Shown piece by piece: positions 8,378-16,687 of a DNA stretch of 64,000 bases (the stretch's first letter is position 1; each line of letters opens with the position of its first letter). Origin of the DNA: Herbiconiux oxytropis. Its GTDB lineage: Bacteria > Actinomycetota > Actinomycetes > Actinomycetales > Microbacteriaceae. Below the pieces are notes generated by a model. It had not been told where the DNA came from. It saw nothing but the letters and a program-made list of their open reading frames with translations, and did not search any database. The position numbers and the translations under genes are program-made. The stretch spans positions 186,001-250,000 of the forward strand of contig NZ_JANLCK010000003.1 of NCBI RefSeq assembly GCF_024979315.1. The letters are read 5' to 3'.

Positions 8378-8926
8378 ATGCCAGTTCTGGAAACGGCCAT
8401 CCAGGGCCTGTACCTGGTGCAGTGGCCGAAGTTCTACGACGATCGTGGATTCTTCAAGCACTCGTACCAGCTGCATGAGCTCGAAGAGGCGGTGGGCCGC
8501 CCTGTGCAGCTGCGCCAGGGCAACCACTCCCGTTCGAAGGCCGGCGTGCTCCGCGGCTTCCACGCGGAGCCGTGGGACAAGCTGATCTACGTGGTGCACG
8601 GCCACGCCACGTGCGTGGTCGCCGATGTGCGACCCGAGAGCCCCACCTTCGGCGAGCACGTCTCGTTCGAACTCGGCGACGAGCCGGGTGTGCACGACCG
8701 CATCTTCGTGACGCAGGGTCTGGCCAACGCGTTCTACACCCACGACGAGGTCGACTACCTCAACGACGTCTCGCGCGAGTTCGATCCCTCCGACCGCAAC
8801 GGCTTCGCCTGGAACGACCCCACCCTCGGGGTGGAGTGGGCGACGGACGCGCCGCTGCTGTCGGAGACCGACTCGTCGCTACCCACCCTGCAGCAGCGGT
8901 TCCCGCACCACCCGCGCTTCGCCTGA
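8378..8926 (+). CDS. RmlC-like dTDP-sugar epimerase (second copy)
   Basis: Cupin-fold protein of 182 residues related to dTDP-4-dehydrorhamnose 3,5-epimerase. The catalytic histidine motif is kept as GVLRGFHAE, but the RmlC segment usually read GFAHGF is GLANAF here, so the protein diverges from the housekeeping copy at 15111. It may be a 3-epimerase or act on another dTDP-4-keto sugar. It lies 8 nt after the WecE-like gene with AGGGG before its ATG, closing the operon. The last 48 bases overlap the 3' end of the convergent acyltransferase gene. Position suggests it tailors the substrate of the aminotransferase; this is inference. Confidence 0.85.
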   Translation: MPVLETAIQGLYLVQWPKFYDDRGFFKHSYQLHELEEAVGRPVQLRQGNHSRSKAGVLRGFHAEPWDKLIYVVHGHATCVVADVRPESPTFGEHVSFELGDEPGVHDRIFVTQGLANAFYTHDEVDYLNDVSREFDPSDRNGFAWNDPTLGVEWATDAPLLSETDSSLPTLQQRFPHHPRFA

Positions 8927-9949
8927 GGCCCGGCTCCGCCGCGCGAGCCGCAGCGCGTGCTTCTCGACGAGGTGCCACGATGCCACCGCGCAGACGAGTG
9001 TCAGCGCGGTGACGAGCATGAGGTTGAGCACCGCGTTGAGCGGGCCGATGACCTGCACGACCACCTGCTGCACCGGGAACGCGTAGAGGTAGAGCCCGTA
9101 GGAGAAGTCTCCGAAGCGGCCGGTGCGCCGCAGGATCGGGGTGCTCGCCAGCCCGAACGACAGCACGATGTAGGGCACCAGCACCCAGGAGATGAGAGTC
9201 GAGAATCGCTCGTCGAGGATCGGGACGAGGAGCCACACCAGCGTGAGCACGGCCGCGGCGTCGAGCCGGAAGAAGGCGCGGCGACGGATCAGCGCGAGGA
9301 TGCCGCCGACGGCGAAGAAGCCCCACATGCGGGCTGCGTCGTTGACGAGGGTGCCCCAGATCACCAGGCGCTCGGGTGAGTCGACGAGGATCAGCCAGCC
9401 CACCATCGACAGCAGCGCGAACGCGACGAGGGCGTAGCCGACCGCGCGACGGGGGAGGAACCCGATGACGAAGACCACGAGGTAGCAGAAGAACTCCACC
9501 GGGAGTGTCCACAGCGACCCGTTCACGATCGCCGGGTAGGGCAGACCCCCGAAGACCCCGGGCAGCCTGTAGACGGGGTGCAGCGCCGCGTTCTTGAAGT
9601 ACTCCCACGAACCGGGGTTTGCGAAGTACTCCGTCACGCTGAGGCCCGTGAAGACCGGCCCGAGCGCGAGCACCGACAGCGCCACCACCACGATGAGAGC
9701 CGGGAAGATCCGGGCCGTGCGGTGCGCCAGGTACCGGCCGGGGGAGTTCCGGCCGAGTCGGCTCTTCGTGATGAGGTAGCCGCTTATGGCGAAGAAGACG
9801 GCGACGCCGAGGATGTGGATCCGAATTCCCCCGATGACCGGGATGATCTCGGGGGTCCCCCGCAGATAGAACGCGTGCCCCGCGATGACCGCGAGAGCCG
9901 CCGCGATGCGGAGGAAATCGAAGTTGTTGTCCCGGATCGACGCACTCAT
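8879..9949 (-). CDS. Acyltransferase-3 family membrane protein
   Basis: Integral membrane O-acyltransferase (OafA/YrhL-like acyltransferase 3 domain), 356 residues, about ten helices. It opens with NNFDFLRIAAALAVIAGHAFYL, where FDFLR and the helix-1 histidine are family hallmarks; YLAHRTARIFPAL follows near residue 94. Such enzymes acetylate or acylate exported sugars. It is transcribed divergently from a second member of the family; the two share a 29-nt intergenic region. Its stop lies inside the end of the RmlC-like gene (48-nt convergent overlap). A TAGTCT hexamer eight bases before ATG 9949 may be its promoter. Confidence 0.9.
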   Translation of the reverse strand: MSASIRDNNFDFLRIAAALAVIAGHAFYLRGTPEIIPVIGGIRIHILGVAVFFAISGYLITKSRLGRNSPGRYLAHRTARIFPALIVVVALSVLALGPVFTGLSVTEYFANPGSWEYFKNAALHPVYRLPGVFGGLPYPAIVNGSLWTLPVEFFCYLVVFVIGFLPRRAVGYALVAFALLSMVGWLILVDSPERLVIWGTLVNDAARMWGFFAVGGILALIRRRAFFRLDAAAVLTLVWLLVPILDERFSTLISWVLVPYIVLSFGLASTPILRRTGRFGDFSYGLYLYAFPVQQVVVQVIGPLNAVLNLMLVTALTLVCAVASWHLVEKHALRLARRSRASGEARVVREPLLQGG

Positions 9950-9957
9950 CGGGGATC

Positions 9958-9963
9958 AGACTA
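9958..9963 (-). promoter_or_regulatory. Possible -10 hexamer of acyltransferase gene
   Basis: TAGTCT on the minus strand with eight bases before ATG 9949, in the 29-nt gap between two divergent acyltransferase genes. Spacing is slightly longer than at the other leaderless candidates. Confidence 0.3.
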
Positions 9964-9978
9964 TGGCAAAGTAGGCGG

Positions 9979-11112
9979 GTGTCCACCGACCCCACCGAAG
10001 CGCGCGCTCGCTCGGGGTCTCCGGCCCGCTCGTTCGGCAACAACTTCACGTTCGTCACGATCGCCGCGGCGGTGCTCGTGGCGGTGCGGCACTCCGGGAT
10101 CGTGCTCGGCGTCGACGCCGAGACGGCGTGGCTCGGCACATGGCCCGCGCTCGGCATCTTCATCCTGCTCGCGGTGAGCGGCTACCTCCTCGTCCCGTCC
10201 TGGCAGCGCGATCCGCGGCTCGTGCCCTACATCGGGGCCCGCATGATCCGGATCTTCCCGGCCCTCGCCGCGGTGGTGTTCCTCACCGTCTTCGTGCTCG
10301 GACCTCTGCTGACGACGTTCCTGCCGAGCGAGTACTTCGGCTCCCCGCAGACCTGGCGCTACCTCCTCACGCTGCTGCTGAACCCCCAGTACTCGCTGCC
10401 GGGGGTGTTCGCCGACAACCCCGTGCCGTTCGTCATCAACGGCTCGCTCTGGTCGGTGCCCGCCCAGTTCGTCGTGTACCTGCTCGTGCCGCTCGTCGCC
10501 CTCATCCGGATGCGAGCCCTGCGGGGGGCCACCTGGATCGCGATCGGTGCGGTGAGCGCGTGGGCCTCGGTGAACCCGGCCATGGCCGACACCATCATCT
10601 GGGGCAATCGCGCCTCCGAGTTCCTCATCGTGTGGCCGTGCTTCTGCGTCGGAGCCGCCATCCGCGAACTCGTCGGCAAGCCCAAGGTGCGCTGGGCGGC
10701 GGTGGCCCTCGTGGTGACCGTGGCCGGCTACCTCTTCGTGCCGCAGACCATCCAGCTGCTCAACTGGATCCTCGTGCCCCTCGTCGTGGTGACCGTGGGC
10801 GCCGCCAGGGCCCCGCTGCTGCCCTCCGCCGGGCGCTTCGGCAACCCCACCTTCGGCATCTTCCTCACGGGCTTCCCGGTGCAGCAGACGCTCATCGCGC
10901 TCTTCGGCACGGAGCACGCCTGGGTGAGCCTCGGCGCCACGGTCGTCATCGCCGTGGGTCTCGGCTACGCCTCGGCCTGGACCATCGAGCGCGACAGCCG
11001 CGTGTGGTTCAACGACCGCATCAAGGCGGCGTTCCGGGCCCGTGGGGGAGTGCCCGACACGGCGGTGATCACGCCGGAGGCTGCTCGCCCTCGGGAGCGC
11101 TCAGGCGGCTGA
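9979..11112 (+). CDS. Acyltransferase-3 family membrane protein, diverged
   Basis: Second acyltransferase-3-like membrane protein (377 aa, about ten helices), homologous along its length to its divergent neighbour: both have a NNF opening, a PSEYF/TEYF segment, PQYSLPGVF versus PVYRLPGVF, NGSLW and FPVQQ. The helix-1 region reads NNFTFVTIAAAVLVAVRHSG, so the usual FDxLR is altered while an Arg-His pair is kept. Either the substrate differs or catalysis is impaired. The start is GTG 9979. The 3' end overlaps the convergent GT2 gene by 44 nt. Probable origin is duplication with inversion; substrate is unknown. Confidence 0.87.
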   Translation: MSTDPTEARARSGSPARSFGNNFTFVTIAAAVLVAVRHSGIVLGVDAETAWLGTWPALGIFILLAVSGYLLVPSWQRDPRLVPYIGARMIRIFPALAAVVFLTVFVLGPLLTTFLPSEYFGSPQTWRYLLTLLLNPQYSLPGVFADNPVPFVINGSLWSVPAQFVVYLLVPLVALIRMRALRGATWIAIGAVSAWASVNPAMADTIIWGNRASEFLIVWPCFCVGAAIRELVGKPKVRWAAVALVVTVAGYLFVPQTIQLLNWILVPLVVVTVGAARAPLLPSAGRFGNPTFGIFLTGFPVQQTLIALFGTEHAWVSLGATVVIAVGLGYASAWTIERDSRVWFNDRIKAAFRARGGVPDTAVITPEAARPRERSGG

Positions 11113-12145
11113 TCTCGGAGTTGGCGTGCTCGATGTAGCTGCGCGCCATCAGCAGCTCGTCCTCGAGCTGACGGATGTAGGCCTGCGCCGTCGTGAGATC
11201 TGCCACGAGGGTCTCGATCGTGCCGGCGAGCTCGCCGTTGCTGCTGCGCACCTCCTCGAGCACGTCGTCGTGCGCGAAGATGCGGTGCTCGAGCACGGGC
11301 ACCTCGAGCCCGAGCGTGGCGAGCCGGCCGTCGAGCAGGCGGGCGCCTCGGCGCACGGAGTCCCACCAGACAGCGGGGTCACGGGAGATCGCATCCTGCA
11401 GTGCACGCTGCACGGGCATGCCCTCGGCCTGCTCGGGCAGGTCGACGACGAGCTCGGCGGGCCACCACTCGTCGTGCCGCCGGGAGAGCTCGTCGAGGAG
11501 GTCGACGGATCGGGTGTCGGAGGAGCGCCACACGGCGCGGAAGTGGATGGTCGTCGCCTGCGGCACGACAGCGGGCTCGTGATCGCTCACGGCGAGGATG
11601 CGCTTCCAGAGCTCCCAGTCGCCCGCGGACTCCACGTCCTCCGGCCACCAGCCCGCCGCCTCCAGGGCGGAGCGGGTGAAGGCGACGCAGACGGCCGGGA
11701 CCTCGTTGAAGTCGGAGCGGAATTCGGCCAGCCGGACCGGGTCGACGAGGTCGACCGGCAGCGGGGCGAGGGCGCCGGAGGGAGAGAGCCACTGCGGTCG
11801 CGTGACCGCGAAGTCGGCCCCGGTGGCGTCGAACGCCGCGCCGAGCAGCTCGAGGTGGTCGGGCGCCCACAGGTCGTCGTGGGCCATGTAGGCGATGTGC
11901 TCGCCCTGCGACTCGCGCAGGGCGACGTTGCGGTTGGTGTAGCCGAAGCCCGGCCCCTTGGGCAGGTCGAACCAGCGCACTCGAGCATCGGTGAGACCGG
12001 TCACGTAGGCGGCTGTGTCGTCGGTGCACCCGTCGCCCACGATCAGCAGCTCGAAGTCGGCCTCGGTCTGGGCGAGGACGGATTCGACGGCGGCCTCGAG
12101 TGTGGGCCGGCCGTTGTAGGTGGGCAGGAGGATGCTCCAGCGCAT
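11069..12145 (-). CDS. GT2-family glycosyltransferase with coiled-coil tail
   Basis: GT-A glycosyltransferase of 358 residues: MRWSILLPTYNGRPTLEAAV at the start, IVGDGCTDDTAAYV near 35-48 and YMAHDDLWAPDHLE near 90-103 as the metal and donor site. After about residue 285 comes a heptad-rich coiled coil ending in a hydrophilic Pro-rich tail. The ATG is preceded by AAGGAG at eight bases. It lies 4 nt downstream of the methyltransferase-GT2 gene in the same unit. The coiled coil resembles tails on other transferases in this locus and may hold enzymes together; the sugar specificity is unknown. Confidence 0.87.
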   Translation of the reverse strand: MRWSILLPTYNGRPTLEAAVESVLAQTEADFELLIVGDGCTDDTAAYVTGLTDARVRWFDLPKGPGFGYTNRNVALRESQGEHIAYMAHDDLWAPDHLELLGAAFDATGADFAVTRPQWLSPSGALAPLPVDLVDPVRLAEFRSDFNEVPAVCVAFTRSALEAAGWWPEDVESAGDWELWKRILAVSDHEPAVVPQATTIHFRAVWRSSDTRSVDLLDELSRRHDEWWPAELVVDLPEQAEGMPVQRALQDAISRDPAVWWDSVRRGARLLDGRLATLGLEVPVLEHRIFAHDDVLEEVRSSNGELAGTIETLVADLTTAQAYIRQLEDELLMARSYIEHANSEISRLSAPEGEQPPA

Positions 12146-12149
12146 GATG

Positions 12150-14051
12150 TCAGCTCCTTCGGCGGAGAACGGAGGTCAGGGTCCAGGACCTCGAGGTCTC
12201 GAGGTCGTGAATGACCCGGTCGAGCTCCCCGGAGGTCGCGCCGAGGTAGGTGCTCGCCTTGATGCTGCGGCCCCGCCGGAGCAACCGGGCGGGCAGACGC
12301 AGCACGCCGGCCGCACGCCACGACGTGGAGTCCAGGATCTCGGTGACGCGCTGGAGCTTGAGCATCCGGTCGCGTTCCTGCTGCAGCTGACCCGTGTCCT
12401 GCTCGTGCTGCATCAGCCGCAGATCGCGCTCGAGGTCGCGCTGCTGCTGACTGCGGCGGTCGCTCAGCCACTCGCGCACGTCTTTGGCCACGCCGTAGGG
12501 GAGCAGCATCGTGGTCTCATCGAGCTTGCGCAGGATGGCGGCGTGGTTCTTGTCCCAAGCCTCCTGGGAGTGGTCGGTGCGTGAGGACTGCCCCGTCTTC
12601 CACCAGTGGTAGATCGAGGTCACCAGCGGACTCGAGGCGACACCGGTGATGGCGGCCACCCGCATGAGATAGTCCCAATCCTCGGTGGTCTCGAGCGTCT
12701 CGTCGAACCGGATCTTGAGGTCGTGGAACGGCCCGCGGGGGAAGGCGACGCTCACGGGCGGGGTGGAGTTGTAGCTCAGGTGCTCGAGGAAGTCGAAGGT
12801 GCCCGGGAACATCCGCTCGGGCGGGCCCTCGGTGCGGACGCCGGGGCGGCCGAGCACCGAGACCGACACGATGTCCTGCCGCACGGCCACGGCGCGTGCG
12901 ATGGCGCCGGGGCGGTCGCGGGCGAGGGATGCGAAGGTCGACACCCAGTTGGCGAAGGGCACGTCGTCGTCGTCGAGGATGGCGATGTACTTGCCGGTCG
13001 ACGCCGCGAAGCCGAGGTTGAGCGGGATGACCCGGTTCCCGTGGTCGACCTTGAGCAGTCGCACGCGATCGCGCAGCCACGCCGGGTTGTCCTCGATGGC
13101 CCGCTCGACGTCCTTCAGCTCCGTCTGGCCGAGGCGGTGGCCCACGACGACGACCTCGAAGTCGGTGTCGTCCTGCCCCGCGAGGGAGAGGAACGCCTCG
13201 CGCATCGAGGCGATGCGGGTGCCCTGCGTGCGCATGACGACGCTGAGGAAGGGCCGCTCGGGCTCGGTGGTGGCGACGGTCAGGGTTCCGGGGTTCGGCT
13301 CGGAGGCCGTGCACATCCAGACGAACTGGTTGACGGTGTCGTCGGGGCCGGACTGGCGGCGCAGCTGGCGCAGGAAGGCGTTCAGCTCGGTGCCCCTGGC
13401 GAGCGCGGGGTGCTGCTCGGGGAAGCCCTGGTCGCTGTACTCCCGGAGCACGTCGGCGGCGTCGAAGGTGCGAAGACCCGAGACCGTGAGGGTCTTCAGC
13501 AGGTTGCTGCGGGAGAAGAAGGTGAAGTGCGAGTCGTCGAGCAGGCCCTCGTGGGTGTAGTCCCAGAGACCGAAGGCGAGCTTGAAGCCGACGTTCCAGT
13601 GCGTGACGTTCGGCACGCTCAGGACGAGTTCGCACTGGTGCTCCACCATGAGCGAGCGCACACTCGCGAGCACGCCGGTCGGGTTCGCCGACTGGCTGAG
13701 GTTGTCGATCATCGAGATGGAGTGCACGCGGCGGTCGCCCACGAGTGCGTGCAGCAGCTCCGTGTCGGCCTCGCGACCGTGCAGCTGGCCCACGTGGGCC
13801 TCGAGTCCTCGCGAGCGGAGAGCGGCGGCGCTCTCCTCCGAACCGACGAGGGCGACATAGTGCAGGCCGAGCTCCCCCTGGATCGAGTCGGCCATCACCG
13901 CACCGGCGTCGCCGATGTCGAGGTGCACGGCCTCGGCCGGCGCCTCTGCGCGGTCGGCCTTTCCGGTGGTGGGGCGGCTGTGCGCCTTGAGCAGCCCGTA
14001 GGCGTGGCCGAAGACGTCGTCGTGGAACAGCTCGGGAGTCGTATCGCTCAC
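12150..14051 (-). CDS. Methyltransferase-like / GT2 fusion protein
   Basis: A 633-residue two-domain protein. Residues 1 to about 230 resemble class I SAM methyltransferases of polysaccharide loci: the late-motif block SVPNVTHWNVGFKLAFGLWD, then GLLDDSHFTFFSRSNL, is typical. The early SAM-binding motif is weak (HLDIGDAGAV), so activity is doubtful. From about 265 to 490 is a GT2 domain starting FLSVVMRTQGTRIASM with AILDDDDVPFANW as metal site. A glutamine-rich coiled coil follows (about 540-590), then two short S-W-L/A-R motifs. The start is GTG 14051, overlapping the upstream stop by four bases (GTGA). Role: cytoplasmic chain extension, perhaps with capping or scaffolding. Confidence 0.82.
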   Translation of the reverse strand: MSDTTPELFHDDVFGHAYGLLKAHSRPTTGKADRAEAPAEAVHLDIGDAGAVMADSIQGELGLHYVALVGSEESAAALRSRGLEAHVGQLHGREADTELLHALVGDRRVHSISMIDNLSQSANPTGVLASVRSLMVEHQCELVLSVPNVTHWNVGFKLAFGLWDYTHEGLLDDSHFTFFSRSNLLKTLTVSGLRTFDAADVLREYSDQGFPEQHPALARGTELNAFLRQLRRQSGPDDTVNQFVWMCTASEPNPGTLTVATTEPERPFLSVVMRTQGTRIASMREAFLSLAGQDDTDFEVVVVGHRLGQTELKDVERAIEDNPAWLRDRVRLLKVDHGNRVIPLNLGFAASTGKYIAILDDDDVPFANWVSTFASLARDRPGAIARAVAVRQDIVSVSVLGRPGVRTEGPPERMFPGTFDFLEHLSYNSTPPVSVAFPRGPFHDLKIRFDETLETTEDWDYLMRVAAITGVASSPLVTSIYHWWKTGQSSRTDHSQEAWDKNHAAILRKLDETTMLLPYGVAKDVREWLSDRRSQQQRDLERDLRLMQHEQDTGQLQQERDRMLKLQRVTEILDSTSWRAAGVLRLPARLLRRGRSIKASTYLGATSGELDRVIHDLETSRSWTLTSVLRRRS

Positions 14052-14983
14052 AGCGGGAACCTGTGCTTCGTGTAGAGACCGTCCTCGAAGACGGCGATGC
14101 GGTGCTCGGGGTCGAGGGGCGCGGCGAGTCTGCCCTCGTCGCGGGCGGAGGTGAAGGTGGCGGCGGCCTTCTCGAGCGTGTCGTCGCCCGAGCCCTGGAA
14201 GACCGAGAGGATGTGGTCGACCACGTCGTCGCGCGACCACTTGGCGGCCAGGAAGAGGGCGGCCTCGGCCGAGTAGTAGATCTCGGCGGAGGAGGGCTGC
14301 CAGGCCCCGTCGTCGGAGAGTTTCTTGTCGTGGAAGACCACCGCGCTCGGCTGGAAGATCACCCGGTAGCCCGAGAGACGCACCTTCCAGGAGAAGTCGA
14401 CGTCGTCGCAGTAGAGGAAGAACGACTCGTCGTCGAAGCCGTCGAGCTCCTCGAAGAGCTCGCGCGGGATGAGCGCGCACGCGGTGGTGGCCCAGCCCGT
14501 CTCGCCGGTGATGCGGTCGTAGTCCTTGGGGTGCTCCACCGGCAGCTGCTTGGCCTCCACCATGCCCACGGGGGAGTGGCGGAAGGCGTCGAGCAGCTCG
14601 TGCAGGGTGCGCGGGGAATGGATGACGTCGGGGTTCTGGATGAGCAGGTAGTCGGCGTCCGAGCCCTCGGCGAGCAGGTTGTGTCCGCGGGCCGACCCCG
14701 AGTTCTCGCCGAACCAGCGGTACTCGATGCGCACGGAGTCGGGGTCGCGGGCCTGCAGCGCTGCCAGCTGGTCGTCGCTGAAGGTGCGGAGGGGGGAGGC
14801 GTCGCCGATGCGCCACACCACCGAGCCGACGACCTCGTCGGAGATGGCGAGGTCGGCCGATCGGGCGAGCGAGTCGAAGGCCCGCTCGATGGCGTGAGGC
14901 TCATTGTTGTACAGCACCGACTGCACTTGCACGCGTGCGCCGCGCGAGGGGCTGAAGTCGCGGGTCGGGGTGGTGGGAGTCAC
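14048..14983 (-). CDS. GT2-family glycosyltransferase (rhamnosyltransferase-like)
   Basis: GT-A transferase of about 311 residues. It has FGENSGSARGHNLL, IQNPDVIH as the metal-site region, and FLYCDDVDFSWKVRLSG, the C-terminal signature of WbbL-like rhamnosyltransferases. The start GTG 14983 is chosen because GGAGAAAG lies about ten bases before it; ATG 15007 is an in-frame alternative without a ribosome site. It is first in a unit with the fusion protein (four-base overlap) and GT2 11069. A 10-bp palindrome GACAGCTGTC lies 37 nt upstream of the start. The rhamnose donor is suggested by homology pattern and by the divergent rmlC-rmlA pair. Confidence 0.87.
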   Translation of the reverse strand: MTPTTPTRDFSPSRGARVQVQSVLYNNEPHAIERAFDSLARSADLAISDEVVGSVVWRIGDASPLRTFSDDQLAALQARDPDSVRIEYRWFGENSGSARGHNLLAEGSDADYLLIQNPDVIHSPRTLHELLDAFRHSPVGMVEAKQLPVEHPKDYDRITGETGWATTACALIPRELFEELDGFDDESFFLYCDDVDFSWKVRLSGYRVIFQPSAVVFHDKKLSDDGAWQPSSAEIYYSAEAALFLAAKWSRDDVVDHILSVFQGSGDDTLEKAAATFTSARDEGRLAAPLDPEHRIAVFEDGLYTKHRFPL

Positions 14984-15019
14984 GTGGGTCTTTCTCCGTC
15001 GTGCCATCGGTGGGATATC

Positions 15020-15029
15020 GACAGCTGTC
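15020..15029. promoter_or_regulatory. Palindromic operator candidate GACAGCTGTC
   Basis: Perfect 10-bp palindrome in the intergenic region between the divergent GT2 and rmlC genes. The same 10-mer occurs at 38463-38472 in front of the epimerase gene. No known regulator is recognised. Confidence 0.35.
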
Positions 15030-15098
15030 TGAAAACATCTCAGCGTATCGCAGGACACCACCGGAGGTTGGGACCCACGTACTCAATCACCCGCCAGG

Positions 15099-15104
15099 TA
15101 GACT
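15099..15104 (+). promoter_or_regulatory. -10 hexamer of leaderless rmlC
   Basis: TAGACT followed by exactly six bases and GTG 15111. No Shine-Dalgarno-like sequence lies at a useful distance, consistent with a leaderless transcript. Confidence 0.5.
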
Positions 15105-15110
15105 CGCAGG

Positions 15111-15737
15111 GTGCAATTCCGCGAACTGAGCATCCCAGACAGCTACGAGATCACGCCGAAGCAGTTCGGCGACGACCGGGGCGTGTTCCTCGAGTGGTAC
15201 CGCTTCGACAAGCTCGAGGCCGAGATCGGGCACTCGATCGACCTCGCTCAGGCGAACACGAGCGTGTCCAAGCGCGGTGTCGTGCGCGGCATCCACTTCG
15301 CCGACATCCCGCCCTCGCAGGCCAAATACGTCACGGCCACCCACGGCGCCGTGCTCGACTTCGTGATCGACATCCGCGTGGGCTCGCCCACCTTCGGGCA
15401 GTGGGACTCGGTGCTGCTCGACGACAAGGACCGCAAGGGCATCTACCTCGCCGAGGGTCTCGGCCACGCCTTCGTGGCGCTCACCGACGACGCCACGGTC
15501 TCCTACCTCGTCACGAGCACCTTCGCCGCCGAGCGCGAGCACGGCATCAACCCCCTCGACGAGGAGGTCGCCCTGGTGTTCCCCGAGGAGGCGGGCGAGC
15601 TGCTGCTCTCACCGAAGGACACCGACGCGCCGAGCCTCTCCGAGGCCGCCGCATCGGGCCTCCTCCCCACCTGGGACGAAGCGCGCGCGTTCTACGCGTC
15701 GCTCACCCAGAAGGCACAGAACGAGAAGGGTCGCTGA
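15111..15737 (+). CDS. rmlC: dTDP-4-dehydrorhamnose 3,5-epimerase
   Basis: Cupin-fold epimerase of 208 residues converting dTDP-4-dehydro-6-deoxy-D-glucose to dTDP-4-dehydro-L-rhamnose. The catalytic histidine lies in RGVVRGIHF-like context (GVVRGIHF), and [10 protein letters not shown] keeps the second conserved histidine that the paralogue at 8378 lacks. The chain is somewhat longer than many RmlC enzymes because of an Ala/Glu-rich C-terminal extension. It starts at GTG 15111 behind a candidate leaderless promoter and ends one base before rmlA, so the two are co-transcribed. It is taken as the rhamnose-pathway copy because of this pairing. Confidence 0.93.
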   Translation: MQFRELSIPDSYEITPKQFGDDRGVFLEWYRFDKLEAEIGHSIDLAQANTSVSKRGVVRGIHFADIPPSQAKYVTATHGAVLDFVIDIRVGSPTFGQWDSVLLDDKDRKGIYLAEGLGHAFVALTDDATVSYLVTSTFAAEREHGINPLDEEVALVFPEEAGELLLSPKDTDAPSLSEAAASGLLPTWDEARAFYASLTQKAQNEKGR

Positions 15738-15738
15738 C

Positions 15739-16611
15739 ATGCGCGGAATCATCCTGGCCGGCGGTTCCGGCACGCGGCTGTGGCCGATCACGAAGGGCAT
15801 CTCGAAGCAGCTGATGCCCATCTACGACAAGCCCATGGTCTACTACCCCCTCTCGACGCTCATGATGGCGGGCATCAACGAGATCCTCATCATCACCACC
15901 CCCGAGTACAACGAGCAGTTCAAGGCGCTGCTGGGCGACGGCAGCGAGCTCGGCATCCGCCTCGAGTACGCGGTGCAGCCCTCGCCCGACGGCCTCGCCC
16001 AGGCGTTCATCATCGGTGAGGAGTTCATCGGCGACGAGTCGGTGGCCCTCGTGCTCGGCGACAACATCTTCCACGGCGTGGGACTCGGCTCCTCGCTCCG
16101 CGCCAACGGCGAGATCGAGGGCGCGCGGATCTTCGCCTACCACGTGGCCGAGCCGCGCGCCTACGGCGTGGTCGAGTTCGACGACGACTTCAAGGCGCTC
16201 TCGATCGAGGAGAAGCCGGCCGAGCCGAAGTCGAACTACGCCGTTCCCGGCCTCTACTTCTACGACAACGACGTGGTGGAGATCGCGAAGTCGATCGAGC
16301 CCTCCGCGCGCGGCGAGCTCGAGATCTCCACGGTCAACGAGCGCTACCTCGAGCGAGGCGACCTGCAGGTGCAGGTGCTCGACCGGGGCACCGCCTGGCT
16401 CGACACGGGAACCTTCGAGTCGATGATGCAGGCCTCGGAGTACGTGCGCGTGATCGAAGACAGGCAGGGCTTCAAGATCGGCTGCATCGAGGAGATCGCC
16501 TGGCGCGCAGGCTGGATCGACACGGCACAGCTCGCCAAGCTCGCCGCTCCGCTCGTGAAGAGCGGCTACGGTTCCTACCTCGAGACGCTGATCGCCGACT
16601 CCGAGTCCTGA
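15739..16611 (+). CDS. rmlA: Glucose-1-phosphate thymidylyltransferase
   Basis: First enzyme of the dTDP-sugar pathway: dTTP plus glucose-1-phosphate gives dTDP-glucose and pyrophosphate. It has 290 residues, the usual short RmlA length. It starts [16 protein letters not shown], with the nucleotide-binding GGSGTR loop, followed by [28 protein letters not shown] near residue 110 and [17 protein letters not shown] carry further active-site residues. AAGGG precedes ATG by eight bases, one base after rmlC. It supplies dTDP-glucose for both the rhamnose branch (RmlBCD) and the inferred amino-sugar branch. Confidence 0.96.
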   Translation: MRGIILAGGSGTRLWPITKGISKQLMPIYDKPMVYYPLSTLMMAGINEILIITTPEYNEQFKALLGDGSELGIRLEYAVQPSPDGLAQAFIIGEEFIGDESVALVLGDNIFHGVGLGSSLRANGEIEGARIFAYHVAEPRAYGVVEFDDDFKALSIEEKPAEPKSNYAVPGLYFYDNDVVEIAKSIEPSARGELEISTVNERYLERGDLQVQVLDRGTAWLDTGTFESMMQASEYVRVIEDRQGFKIGCIEEIAWRAGWIDTAQLAKLAAPLVKSGYGSYLETLIADSES

Positions 16612-16675
16612 TCGGAGGCGCTCCGGCGTCTTCGACGCGCTGGACCGGCTGCGCCGAGCCCGGCTCGGGTGGCCG

Positions 16676-16681
16676 TACCGT
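16676..16681 (+). promoter_or_regulatory. -10 hexamer of leaderless protease gene
   Basis: TACCGT followed by six bases and GTG 16688; same geometry as at gtrA, rmlC and others. Confidence 0.4.
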
Positions 16682-16687
16682 GGTGAG

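Noticed and set aside
15008-15061. Upstream extension of GT2 14048 to 15061
   Set aside because: No ribosome site, overlaps the palindrome-bearing promoter region, and the extra residues do not match GT2 proteins.
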